Of a DNA stretch of 64,000 nt, positions 26,623 to 35,329 are shown one piece after another. A program made the position numbers and the translations under genes. The stretch comes from Janibacter sp. HTCC2649 (lineage in GTDB: Bacteria; Actinomycetota; Actinomycetes; Actinomycetales; Dermatophilaceae): assembly GCF_000152705.1 (NCBI RefSeq), contig NZ_CH672413.1, positions 4,157,783-4,221,782 of the forward strand. The letters run 5' to 3'. The notes under the pieces are model-generated. The model saw only the letters and a list, made by a program, of their open reading frames with translations, did not search any database and had not been told where the DNA came from. Position 1 is the first letter of the stretch; each line of letters starts with the position of its first letter.

Positions 26623-27594
26623 ATGGGGAACGAGACCTTCCATGTGGTTCCGGCTGACATGGATGCCGATGCCGCCAAGTGGGGTTCGGCTGCGGACTCC
26701 CTGGGCAAGGCCCACCGCGCCGTTCCCGCTCTCGGCGTGAGCTTCGGCGGGTTCCAGACGGTCGTCGGGACGAAGTACTCGGAAGCGGACCTCGCCGTCC
26801 AGAACATGATCGAGCTCGGAGAGGGCCGGCTGCGGGCGACGTCGACCAACGTCACCCACAACATCGGCCGCACCAAGAAGAACGACGATGACGCGGGCAA
26901 GAGCGTGAGCCACGCCGGCGCGGGTGGTGGGGGCGGTGACCGGGGGCCGGGTACGGGTACGGGTACGGGTCCGGGCTCCGGCGAGAACGGTGGCGAGCCG
27001 TCCGGCGGCAAGGGCAAGGACCACTACGCGCAGCTGCTCAACGACAACCCGATGCCGACCGACCCCAAGGACCCGGAGATCACCTTCGACCGCCACGTCG
27101 ACGAGAAGACGGGCGAGGTGTCCTGGACGCCTCGCGAGATGAAGCCCGGCGAGGGCTCGGCCACGGATGGCCGCGACGTGGAGCGCATCCCCGAGCGGGC
27201 CGATCGGATCGTCGTCACGATGGTCGACGGCGAGCCCCGGATCACCTACGTCGACACGGACGCCGACGATGGTGGCGGGCCCCGGCCCAGTGCCCAACCG
27301 GCTGGCGCCCACTGGCAGGCTGCCGACGGCTCGGCCACCGGGCGCGTCGTCGCCGGCAGCGGGGCCCAGGAGCCGGGCGCCGCCACCCTCCAGCCGAACT
27401 CGCAGACCCAGGCCCAGCCGCAGACCGAGTGGAGCCGGCCGCTGCCCGACGGAGCCGACGTGGCCGTGGTCGAGGTCCGTGACGGCGAGCCGCACCTCGT
27501 CTTCCTCGACGTGAACGGGGGCGAGGTCACCCAGGTGTCCGACACCGCCCTGACCGACCATGAGTTCCTGCCCGTGAAGGAGAGCCAGCGATGA
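26623..27594 (+). CDS. Hypothetical protein with WXG-like N-terminus and duplicated C-terminal strands
   Basis: This 323-residue protein (330 from ATG 26602) has no signal peptide or membrane segment. Residues 1-85 look helical and carry DADAAKWGSAADSLGKA, reminiscent of ESX/WXG100-type helices. A Gly-rich linker (GTGTGTGPGSG, about 105-125) follows. The C-terminal half contains two related strands, VVTMVDGEPRITYVD and AVVEVRDGEPHLVFLD, about 80 residues apart, so it is an internal duplication. The next gene overlaps by 4 bp (ATGA). A 9-bp hairpin ends just before ATG 26602. No known family was recognised; an export substrate or partner of a type VII-like system is a guess. Confidence 0.6.
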   Translation: MGNETFHVVPADMDADAAKWGSAADSLGKAHRAVPALGVSFGGFQTVVGTKYSEADLAVQNMIELGEGRLRATSTNVTHNIGRTKKNDDDAGKSVSHAGAGGGGGDRGPGTGTGTGPGSGENGGEPSGGKGKDHYAQLLNDNPMPTDPKDPEITFDRHVDEKTGEVSWTPREMKPGEGSATDGRDVERIPERADRIVVTMVDGEPRITYVDTDADDGGGPRPSAQPAGAHWQAADGSATGRVVAGSGAQEPGAATLQPNSQTQAQPQTEWSRPLPDGADVAVVEVRDGEPHLVFLDVNGGEVTQVSDTALTDHEFLPVKESQR

Positions 27595-28400
27595 GCACCG
27601 TGAGCCAGTCCGTCAGCTCGCTGAAGACCGCCCTGTCCACCCTGAGCACCTACGTCACGAGCATCGGCGGCGAGTACCAGGCCTATGTCAACAGCCACAA
27701 CATGCACACCTGCGCGAAGGACCAGGTGCACTACATCGACGGCTTCCGTCCGGGTTCGGGTCACTCGTGGGGCGAGTACCGCGACAAGGTCTCCGAGGTC
27801 GTCACCTGGGCCGAGAAGTATGTCGACGACTCCGCCTGGGTTGACGCCCTGAGCACGCGGTCCACTAAGTGGGCGACGGCCTACGGCCACACGTCGGACG
27901 CCTACGACGACGTGAGCTCCAAGAACCTGCCGGCGCTGGACAGCTGGAGGGGACCTGCGGGCAAGGCCTACCGCGAGGTCGTGCCCCAGATGCAGAGTGG
28001 TGCCGCCTACGCCAACCACGGAGCCATGCTCCTCAAGGGTGCCTCGGCCTCGATCTCGGAAGCCGGCGAGACCTTCTTCAGCGATGTTGCGGCTGCGGTG
28101 TCGACCCTGGCCGGCAGCCTGACGCACTACGCGCAGGTCGGCCCGCCGCCCTCGGCCGGCGACCCGCCCTCTGTGGGGCCGACGGGCGCCTACAGCTGCG
28201 GCCTGTTCCACGACACCGACGATGCCGGGAGCCATCCATGGACCGCGCTCACGACGTGCGAAGGTGCCCTGACGGCGCTGGAGTCGGAGGTCACCCAGGC
28301 ACTGCAGGTCGCCGGTCCCGGCGGTCCCGCCCAGGGTGGCTACGTCTCGGTCCCTGACTACTTCACCGACGCCTGGCCAGCGGCACCCGGCGGGCACTGA
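27591..28400 (+). CDS. Hypothetical WXG-motif protein
   Basis: This 269-residue protein is probably all-helical and has no signal peptide. The segment LDSWRGPAGKAYREVVPQM near residue 120 matches the W-x-G turn between two helices found in WXG100-like proteins. The flanking regions SVSSLKTALSTLSTYVTSI and HGAMLLKGASASISEAGETF are heptad-like. The C-terminus is Pro/Gly-rich and ends PAAPGGH. It overlaps the upstream gene by 4 bp, so the two are made together. No EccC or other secretion gene is nearby. Type VII-like export is inferred from the motif only. Confidence 0.6.
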   Translation: MSTVSQSVSSLKTALSTLSTYVTSIGGEYQAYVNSHNMHTCAKDQVHYIDGFRPGSGHSWGEYRDKVSEVVTWAEKYVDDSAWVDALSTRSTKWATAYGHTSDAYDDVSSKNLPALDSWRGPAGKAYREVVPQMQSGAAYANHGAMLLKGASASISEAGETFFSDVAAAVSTLAGSLTHYAQVGPPPSAGDPPSVGPTGAYSCGLFHDTDDAGSHPWTALTTCEGALTALESEVTQALQVAGPGGPAQGGYVSVPDYFTDAWPAAPGGH

Positions 28401-28468
28401 CCGACAGGACCACACGGCATACGCACGTGGATCTGGTCTGTCCAGCCGTGAAATAGGCTGGGCGGACC

Positions 28469-29218
28469 ATGGCTCGTCGCATCCCTGAAGGTCCTCCGCC
28501 GCCGCTTGCGGTCCAGAAGCTCCGCATCCGCTACGCCAAGCGTGGCCGGCTGCGCTTTTCCTCGACGCGTGACTTCGCGAGGGCCCTCGAACGCGCCCTG
28601 CGTCGCTCGGGCGTGCCCATGGCCTTCTCGGCCGGCTTCCACCCGCACCCCAAGATCAGCTACGCCAACGCGGCCCCGACGGGCACGGCCAGCGAGGCGG
28701 AGTACTTCGAGATCTCGGTGACCGAACGCGTCGACCCCGAAGCCGTGCGACTCGCCCTCGACGAGGCGCTGCCCCCCGATCTCGACATCATCGAGGTCGT
28801 CGAAGCCGGCCCCGGAGGCCTCGCCGAGCGCCTCGAGGCGAGCGTCTGGCGGCTCGAGATGCGTGGCGTCACCGTCGAGACCCTCGGGTATGCCGTGGAG
28901 CAGTTTCTCGCTGTCGAGGTGGCCGAGGTGACCCGCATGTTCAAGACCGGCGCCAAGACCTTCGACGTCCGGTCCGCCGTCGTGTCCATGGTCGCCACCG
29001 AGAGCGAAGACGGCTCGTGTGCGATACTGCAGATGGTCGTTCGGCACACCACACCGTCCGTTCGCCCCGATGACATCCTGACCGCACTGCGCGCAGTGAC
29101 AGAGCTCAGGCCACCGGTCCCACCTCTGGTGACCCGACTGGCCCAGGGCCCACTGCTCACCGAAGCTGCCGGGGTGGCCGATCCACTGGCCGCCGACAAG
29201 GACGCCGTCGGTTCCTGA
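28469..29218 (+). CDS. TIGR03936/DUF2344 family radical SAM-associated protein
   Basis: This 249-residue protein opens with KLRIRYAKRGRLRFSSTRDF and continues PMAFSAGFHPHPKISYANA, the hallmark of DUF2344. The family is nearly always encoded directly after a TIGR03960 radical SAM gene, to which it is sometimes fused, and before RNase E/G. Its biochemical role is unknown; it may bind RNA or the radical SAM partner. Here the partner ends at 22312. A GTATGCCG octamer lies in its promoter region (28415) and another in the gene (28888). Confidence 0.9.
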   Translation: MARRIPEGPPPPLAVQKLRIRYAKRGRLRFSSTRDFARALERALRRSGVPMAFSAGFHPHPKISYANAAPTGTASEAEYFEISVTERVDPEAVRLALDEALPPDLDIIEVVEAGPGGLAERLEASVWRLEMRGVTVETLGYAVEQFLAVEVAEVTRMFKTGAKTFDVRSAVVSMVATESEDGSCAILQMVVRHTTPSVRPDDILTALRAVTELRPPVPPLVTRLAQGPLLTEAAGVADPLAADKDAVGS

Positions 29219-29394
29219 TCGGTTGCCGCAGCGGAGATCCAGCCGCGCGAAACCCTTGGGAACAGCACACGACTTCCGTGTCGGGAAATCTCACCCGGCA
29301 CGATCGCGATACGAGCCCCACGGGGTCGGCAGGTCCGGGTTCTCGCCCAGACGGTGTGGCTGACGGCCACGTGGCGCCGAGAGGGTCACAGCCC

Positions 29395-32300
29395 ATGGCT
29401 ACCCAGGACGAACCCACCACCCAGAACGACGCCAGCACGACCGACGGCGCAGAGTCGGCGCCGGCGAAGGCACCCCGTCGTCGCCGCGCGACCAAGAAGG
29501 CGGCGGCTCCGGTGATCGCCGAGACCGCGACCGACGCTGGCAGCGAGCCGGCGGCAGAGCCGGCCGCGGACGAGGCCACTGAGGCCGCGCCGAAGAAGAA
29601 GGCGGCCAAGAAGACAGCCAAGAAGGCGGCTCCGAGGAAGCGCGCGACCAAGAAGGCCGTCGCTCAGCAGGAGGCCCTCCTCGAGGAGCCCACCACCGTC
29701 GACGAGCCCCTGGTCGAGGAGGACGAGGCGCTCGTCGAGGAGCCCGTCGTCGAGCCCGAGCCCGAGAAGGTCGAGGCCCCCAAGGTCGTTCCGTCGTTCG
29801 GCATCCTCTTCCAGGCTCCGGACGTCACCGCCGCGCCGCGTCGTCGTCGTGCGACCGCTCCCGCGCAGGCACCGAGCGAGGGCACCATCGACTCCGCTCC
29901 CGAGGCCGAAGCACCAGCCCCGACGCGGGACAAGTCCGCCAAGGCCGAGATCGACGCGCCCGCCGAGAAGCCCACGAGGTCTCGCCGCGGCCGCGCCGCC
30001 AAGACCGTCGAAGCGGCCGAGCCGACCGAGGACGACCAGGCCGTCGAGGACCAGTCCGGTGACGACGACAGCCGTGAGGACTCCGGCGACGAGCCCCAGG
30101 AGGGCGCTCGCCGTCGCCGTCGTGGCGGCCGAGGCCGTCGTGGCCGTGGTGGCAATGAGCGTTCCGACGACAACGCGTCCGACGACGCGACCTCGTCCGA
30201 CAGCGCCGAATCCTCTGATGACAGCGACGAGTCGGACGACCAGGATGCCCGCGCCGATGACGGCGCCGACAACGAGAACGGTGACGGTGGCACGAGCCGT
30301 CGTCGCCGTCGTCGTCGCCGCTCCGGCTCGTCCGCCGACGGCGATGACCCGCCCGGCACGGTGACCAAGGTCCGCGAGCCCCGCAAGGAGCGCGAGCGCG
30401 AGCGCAGCGACGAACCGACTGCGGTCAAGGGTTCGACGCGTCTCGAGGCCAAGAAGCAGCGTCGCCGTGAGGGCCGTGAAGCCGGTCGACGCCGCACGAT
30501 CATCACCGAGGCCGAGTTCCTGGCCCGCCGTGAGTCGGTCGAGCGGATCATGACCGTGCGCGGCAAGGGTGACAAGACCCAGATCGGTGTCCTCGAGGAC
30601 GGCGTCCTCGTCGAGCACTACGTCTCGCGTGAGACGAACGCGTCGATGGCCGGCAACGTCTACCTCGGCCGCGTCCAGAACGTCCTGCCCTCCATGGAGG
30701 CCGCGTTCGTCGACATCGGCAAGGGCCGCAACGCCGTCCTCTACGCCGGTGAGGTCAACTGGGACGCTGCTGGCCTCGAGCAGAACCGCGCGAAGCGCAT
30801 CGAGAACGCCATGGGCTCCGGTGACACGGTCCTCGTCCAGGTGACGAAGGACCCGATCGGTCACAAGGGTGCGCGCCTCACGAGCCAGATCTCGCTCCCG
30901 GGCCGCTACCTCGTCTACGTCCCCGAGGGATCGATGACGGGCATCTCCCGCAAGCTCCCCGACACCGAGCGCGCCCGCCTCAAGGCCATCCTCAAGGAGG
31001 TCGTCCCCGAGCACGCTGGTGTCATCGTCCGCACGGCCGCCGAAGGTGCCTCCGAGGAGGAGCTGCGCGCCGACGTCGAGCGCCTGACCAAGGCCTGGGA
31101 GAAGATCCAGCAGAAGGTCGCCGCAGCGTCCTCCAAGAAGGCCGGCAGTGGCGGTGCCCCCGTCCTGCTCCACGGTGAGGCCGACCTCACGGTCCGCGTC
31201 ATCCGCGACGTCTTCACCGAGGACTTCAGCGAGCTCATCGTCTCTGGTGACCAGGCCTGGGCCGAGGTCAGCGGCTACGTCGAGGACGTTGCTCCGGACC
31301 TCGCCAAGCGCCTCACCCACTGGACCTCCGAGGAGGACCTGTTCAGCCACCATCGTGTGGATGAGCAGATCTCCAAGGCGATGGACCGCAAGGTCTGGCT
31401 GCCCTCCGGCGGCTCGCTCGTCATCGACCGCACCGAGGCCATGACGGTTGTCGACGTCAACACTGGCAAGTTCGTCGGCTCCGGCGGAAACCTCGAAGAG
31501 ACGGTCACCAAGAACAACATCGAGGCTGCTGAGGAGATCGTCCGCCAGCTCCGGCTGCGTGACATCGGCGGCATCATCGTCATCGACTTCATCGACATGG
31601 TCCTCGAGTCCAACCGCGACCTCGTGGTCCGTCGACTCCTCGAGTGCCTCGGGCGTGACCGAACCAAGCACCAGGTCGCCGAGGTCACCTCGCTCGGTCT
31701 CGTCCAGATGACGCGCAAGCGGGTCGGTTCTGGCCTCATCGAGGTCTTCTCCGAGCAGTGCGAGCACTGCGCGGGTCGCGGGATCATCGTGCAGAGCGAG
31801 CCCGTCGACCGCACCGGCACCTCGAACGAGCACGGTCACTCCAACGGTGCTGTCGGTGGCCAGGGCGGCGACAAGAGCGGCAGCGCCTCCAGCCGCGGCC
31901 GCAACCGTCGCGGCAAGGCCGACTCCGGTCAGGCGTCCGCGCCCAAGGACGCCACTGTCGAGGACGCTCCGCCGGTCCGCAGTGGCCCCACGGCTGCTCA
32001 GATCGCCGCAGCAGCCCACGCTGCAGCGATCAAGTCGCTGTCCGGTGAGTCCACGGATGACGACGTCGCGGACCTCGCCGGTCCTGCGGACGACGAGTCG
32101 ACGCAGCCCACGCACACCCCGGTGGTCGAGTCCTCCGAGGTCAGCGAGCCCAGCGAGCCCAGCCACACCGAGCCCGCCGAGCCCGCCGAGCCCGCCGAGC
32201 CCACCCAGGTTGCGCCCGCCACCGTCATCGCCGAGGTCGGTCGACCCGACTCCGCCGACGACACCGAAGCGGTCCGCCCGATCGTGGCCGAACCCGCCCC

Positions 32301-32406
32301 GATCGACCAGCCCGTCGTCCGTCCGCGCCGCAAGCGTGGTCGGGTCGTCGCCCCCGCAGGTCCGCCGAAGACGGCGGATTTGGAGCAGGGCGAGAACGAC
32401 CGCTAA
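29395..32406 (+). CDS. rne: Ribonuclease E/G
   Basis: This is a 1003-residue endoribonuclease for RNA decay and rRNA processing. The first ~370 residues are a disordered, alternating acidic and Arg/Lys-rich extension with stretches such as RRRRRRRR. The S1 domain follows (NVYLGRVQNVLPSMEAAFVD), then the catalytic DNase-I-like part with VVDVNTGKFVG and IVIDFIDM (metal Asp residues near 687 and 731). The Zn-link region is CEHCAGRG. The C-terminal tail is Ala/Pro/Glu-rich with four EPAEPA-like repeats. ATG 29395 has GAGAGGG upstream; the more distal ATG/GTG codons add unlikely sequence. Confidence 0.93.
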   Translation: MATQDEPTTQNDASTTDGAESAPAKAPRRRRATKKAAAPVIAETATDAGSEPAAEPAADEATEAAPKKKAAKKTAKKAAPRKRATKKAVAQQEALLEEPTTVDEPLVEEDEALVEEPVVEPEPEKVEAPKVVPSFGILFQAPDVTAAPRRRRATAPAQAPSEGTIDSAPEAEAPAPTRDKSAKAEIDAPAEKPTRSRRGRAAKTVEAAEPTEDDQAVEDQSGDDDSREDSGDEPQEGARRRRRGGRGRRGRGGNERSDDNASDDATSSDSAESSDDSDESDDQDARADDGADNENGDGGTSRRRRRRRRSGSSADGDDPPGTVTKVREPRKERERERSDEPTAVKGSTRLEAKKQRRREGREAGRRRTIITEAEFLARRESVERIMTVRGKGDKTQIGVLEDGVLVEHYVSRETNASMAGNVYLGRVQNVLPSMEAAFVDIGKGRNAVLYAGEVNWDAAGLEQNRAKRIENAMGSGDTVLVQVTKDPIGHKGARLTSQISLPGRYLVYVPEGSMTGISRKLPDTERARLKAILKEVVPEHAGVIVRTAAEGASEEELRADVERLTKAWEKIQQKVAAASSKKAGSGGAPVLLHGEADLTVRVIRDVFTEDFSELIVSGDQAWAEVSGYVEDVAPDLAKRLTHWTSEEDLFSHHRVDEQISKAMDRKVWLPSGGSLVIDRTEAMTVVDVNTGKFVGSGGNLEETVTKNNIEAAEEIVRQLRLRDIGGIIVIDFIDMVLESNRDLVVRRLLECLGRDRTKHQVAEVTSLGLVQMTRKRVGSGLIEVFSEQCEHCAGRGIIVQSEPVDRTGTSNEHGHSNGAVGGQGGDKSGSASSRGRNRRGKADSGQASAPKDATVEDAPPVRSGPTAAQIAAAAHAAAIKSLSGESTDDDVADLAGPADDESTQPTHTPVVESSEVSEPSEPSHTEPAEPAEPAEPTQVAPATVIAEVGRPDSADDTEAVRPIVAEPAPIDQPVVRPRRKRGRVVAPAGPPKTADLEQGENDR

Positions 32407-32538
32407 TCTTGTCCGTCGGTGCGCCCACCGAGCCGATGTCCTGCGTCATGAGTGTTCTCACGAAGACTCACCGTCACGGGGTAGCTATCAGCCGGTCATC
32501 CAGAGCGAGTGCATCCTGATTCGAAAGTGAGCTCCACT
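32407..32538 (+). promoter_or_regulatory. rplU 5' leader
   Basis: These 132 bp between rne and rplU contain a small hairpin (TCGGTG at 32416-32421 with CACCGA at 32426-32431) and no gene. Ribosomal-protein leaders controlling L21 operons are known in Firmicutes, but the sequence does not obviously match them, so a regulatory role is only possible. Confidence 0.3.
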
Positions 32539-32844
32539 GTGTACGCGATTGTTCGCGCAGGTGGTCGGCAGGAAAAGGTCTCCGTCGGAGACGTCCTGCT
32601 GATCGACAAGGTCGGCCGTGCCGGCGACAGCATCGACCTGACCCCGCTTCTCGTCGTGGACGGCTCGACCGTCACCTCCGACGCCTCGAAGCTGGCCAAG
32701 GTTTCCGTGAAGGCCGAGGTCGTCAAGGCGGCCAAGGGTCCCAAGATCGTGATCATGAAGTACAAGAACAAGACCGGCTACCGCAAGCGTCAGGGTCACC
32801 GTCAGCACCTGACCCAGATCAAGATCACCTCGATCGACGCCTGA
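32539..32844 (+). CDS. rplU: 50S ribosomal protein L21
   Basis: This is 101 residues and begins [18 protein letters not shown], the conserved L21 start, so the GTG at 32539 is preferred to 32527. The C-terminal RNA-binding part is [23 protein letters not shown]. It is followed 36 bp later by rpmA, its universal partner, with the AGGTAG-type ribosome binding site between them. Confidence 0.96.
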   Translation: MYAIVRAGGRQEKVSVGDVLLIDKVGRAGDSIDLTPLLVVDGSTVTSDASKLAKVSVKAEVVKAAKGPKIVIMKYKNKTGYRKRQGHRQHLTQIKITSIDA

Positions 32845-32880
32845 GCGTCCGTCCACACAGACTCACGAAGGTAGAGAAAC

Positions 32881-33153
32881 ATGGCACACAAGAAGGGTGC
32901 AGCCTCGACCCGTAACGGTCGCGACTCCAACTCCCAGCGACTCGGCGTCAAGCGCTTTGGCGGCCAGCTCGTCAACGCGGGCGAGATCATCGTCCGTCAG
33001 CGCGGCACGCACTTCCACCCCGGTGAGGGCGTTGGCCGTGGCGGCGACGACACGCTGTTCGCGCTCGTCGCGGGCAACGTGGAGTTCGGCACGAAGCGCC
33101 GTCGCAAGGTCATCAACATCGTTCCCACCCCGGAGACCGTCGCCGCGGAGTGA
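32881..33153 (+). CDS. rpmA: 50S ribosomal protein L27
   Basis: L27 has 90 residues and starts [22 protein letters not shown] with no N-terminal extension, so it does not need the Prp-type cleavage seen in Firmicutes. The body has [22 protein letters not shown]27's N-terminus reaches the peptidyl-transferase centre. The gene is followed by a hairpin with a T-rich tail. Confidence 0.97.
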   Translation: MAHKKGAASTRNGRDSNSQRLGVKRFGGQLVNAGEIIVRQRGTHFHPGEGVGRGGDDTLFALVAGNVEFGTKRRRKVINIVPTPETVAAE

Positions 33154-33165
33154 TTCCACAGCAAC

Positions 33166-33210
33166 AGGCGCCTGTATGCCGTGCACTGAGCACGCTGCCT
33201 ACGGGCGCCT
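33166..33210 (+). terminator. rpmA terminator containing a GTATGCCG copy
   Basis: The stem AGGCGCC...GTGC with loop ACTGA closes on GCAC...GGCGCCT, followed by TTGCTTG. The left arm holds GTATGCCG (33174); the right arm holds only a degenerate partner. It ends the rplU-rpmA transcript and may also serve the converging minus-strand gene at 33234. Confidence 0.7.
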
Positions 33211-33233
33211 TTGCTTGTCGGGCTGGTGTCGTT

Positions 33234-33659
33234 TCAGGAGACGGAGGTCGGCGTCTCGACCTGCGCAGGCGGAAAGACCGCCACCACGGCAGCCAGCCCC
33301 GCGACGGCGGCAGCGACGAGGGCTCGCGACTTCAGGTCGACGAGGTAGGTCGTGAGGTAGTCGACCTTCCAGACGTAGATGGCGAACGCCAGCATCACCA
33401 GGGAGGCCACGAGAACCGCGATCCGCCCGCGCCCCGAAGCCAGGGCGACCAGGACGACGACCGCGCACGCCAGGCTCAACAGCACGAACGGGGCGAAGAC
33501 GGTGAACGTGGCCGCGAACCCGCCGCCGCCCTCCAGGTCGTCCACCGGGTCGGGCGAGATGGCCGACCCGAACAGACCCCAGACGAGCGCAGCGCAGGCG
33601 GCCGCGAGGAGCACGGCGCCAAGACGGGTTCGAACTGGGGCCCGAGGGGTCGTCACCAT
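33234..33659 (-). CDS. Hypothetical four-helix membrane protein
   Basis: This 141-residue protein has four hydrophobic segments (LGAVLLAAACAALVWGLFG, TFTVFAPFVLLSLACAVVVLVA, IAVLVASLVMLAFAIYVW, ALVAAAVAGLAAVVAVF) joined by short loops, and no recognised family. ATG 33659 starts MVTTPRAPVRTR; a longer frame to 33785 would run into the obgE ribosome binding site. It lies inside the otherwise co-oriented rpmA-obgE interval, which is a common place for a small actinobacterial membrane protein. Confidence 0.65.
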   Translation of the reverse strand: MVTTPRAPVRTRLGAVLLAAACAALVWGLFGSAISPDPVDDLEGGGGFAATFTVFAPFVLLSLACAVVVLVALASGRGRIAVLVASLVMLAFAIYVWKVDYLTTYLVDLKSRALVAAAVAGLAAVVAVFPPAQVETPTSVS

Positions 33660-33787
33660 GGATGACAGTGTGCGCCGCGACCGCCCGTAGACTGGGGCAC
33701 TCACCCAAGACTTTGCAAGGTCGACACATTCTCGGCGCCCCCTGATCGCAGCGTTCAACCCTTTTCTCTCGGAAGCAGGATTCACCC

Positions 33788-35320
33788 ATGGCCGTCAACT
33801 TCGTGGACCGCGTCGTCCTGAACGTCGCGGCCGGTGACGGTGGGCACGGCGTGGCCTCGGTCAAGCGCGAGAAGTTCAAGCCCCTCGGCGGACCCGACGG
33901 TGGCAACGGCGGCAAGGGTGGCTCGGTCGTCCTGCGGGTCGACCCGCAGTCGACGACCCTGCTCGACTACCACCACACCCCGCACCGTCGCGCCCCCAAC
34001 GGCAAGCCCGGTGGCGGCGACGAGCGCAACGGTGGCGACGGAGGCGACCTCGTCCTGCCCGTGCCGGAGGGCACGGTCGTCAAGAACGCAGCCGGCGACA
34101 TCCTCGCCGACCTCGTGGGGCACGACGCCGAGTTCGTCGTTGCTGCGGGTGGTCGTGGGGGACTGGGCAACAAGCAGCTCGCGTCCGCACGCCGCGTGGC
34201 TCCGGGCTTCGCCCTTCTCGGTGAGCCCGGCGAAACCCTCGAGATCGTCCTCGAGCTCAAGTCCCTCGCCGACGTCGCCCTCATCGGCTTCCCGAGCGCC
34301 GGCAAGTCCTCGCTCGTGTCGGTCGTGAGTGCGGCCAAGCCCAAGATCGCCGACTACCCGTTCACGACGCTCATCCCCAACCTCGGTGTCGTCACCGCGG
34401 GCAGCATGCGCTACACGATCGCCGACGTCCCCGGTCTCATCCCCGGCGCGAGCGAGGGCAAGGGTCTCGGCCTGGAGTTCCTCCGCCACGTCGAGCGCTG
34501 CTCGGTCCTCGTGCACGTCGTCGACTGCGCGACCCTGGAGTCCAACCGCGACCCGATGAGCGACCTCGACGTCATCGAGGCCGAGCTCGCGGCCTATGTC
34601 CCCGACGACAGCCTCGGCGGTCGTCCGTTGTCCGAGCGCACCCGCATCGTCGTCCTCAACAAGGCCGATGTCCCCGATGCCCGCGACCTGGCCGAGATGG
34701 TCAAGCCCGACCTCGAGGCCCGCGGGCTCGAGGTGCACATCGTCAGCGCCGTCGCCCACACCGGGCTCAAGGAGCTGACCTTCTCGCTCGCGAACCACGT
34801 CACCGAGGCCCGCAAGGAGATGGAGGCGCTGGTGGTCGAGCGGCCCCGCGCCATCGTGCGCCCCAAGGCCGTCGACGACACCGGCTTCACGGTCCGCAAG
34901 GAGAACACGCCTGACGGTGAGGTCTTCCGGGTCCAGGGCGATCGCCCGACCCGCTGGATCCACCAGACCGACTTCTCCAACGACGAGGCCGTGGGCTACC
35001 TCGCCGACCGGCTCAGCCGTCTCGGTGTCGAGGAGCAGCTCTACAAGGCCGGAGCCGTGGCCGGCTCGACGGTCGTCATCGGGCCCGAGGACAACTCCGT
35101 CGTCTTCGACTGGGAGCCCACGATGGCTGCCGGCGCCGAGCTCCTCACCGGTCCCCGCGGCACCGACCTTCGTCTCGGCGAGAACGAGCGCAAGAGCCGC
35201 GGCGAGAAGCGCCAGGAGTTCCACGGTCGCAAGGACGCCCAGACGGCGGCCCGCGAGACGCTCGCCGCCGAGCGCAAGGCTGGCCACTGGGCCACTGCGC
35301 GCGACGACGACGACGAGTGA
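33788..35320 (+). CDS. obgE: GTPase Obg/CgtA
   Basis: This 510-residue GTPase acts in 50S assembly and the stress response. It has the glycine-rich Obg fold ([25 protein letters not shown]), the G domain (G1 [19 protein letters not shown]) and the C-terminal OCT domain ([13 protein letters not shown]...[18 protein letters not shown]). A charged tail of about 60 residues ends in DDDDE. The start follows GGAAGCAGG. proB starts 9 bp after the stop. Confidence 0.97.
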   Translation: MAVNFVDRVVLNVAAGDGGHGVASVKREKFKPLGGPDGGNGGKGGSVVLRVDPQSTTLLDYHHTPHRRAPNGKPGGGDERNGGDGGDLVLPVPEGTVVKNAAGDILADLVGHDAEFVVAAGGRGGLGNKQLASARRVAPGFALLGEPGETLEIVLELKSLADVALIGFPSAGKSSLVSVVSAAKPKIADYPFTTLIPNLGVVTAGSMRYTIADVPGLIPGASEGKGLGLEFLRHVERCSVLVHVVDCATLESNRDPMSDLDVIEAELAAYVPDDSLGGRPLSERTRIVVLNKADVPDARDLAEMVKPDLEARGLEVHIVSAVAHTGLKELTFSLANHVTEARKEMEALVVERPRAIVRPKAVDDTGFTVRKENTPDGEVFRVQGDRPTRWIHQTDFSNDEAVGYLADRLSRLGVEEQLYKAGAVAGSTVVIGPEDNSVVFDWEPTMAAGAELLTGPRGTDLRLGENERKSRGEKRQEFHGRKDAQTAARETLAAERKAGHWATARDDDDE

Positions 35321-35329
35321 GCGCAGGTC

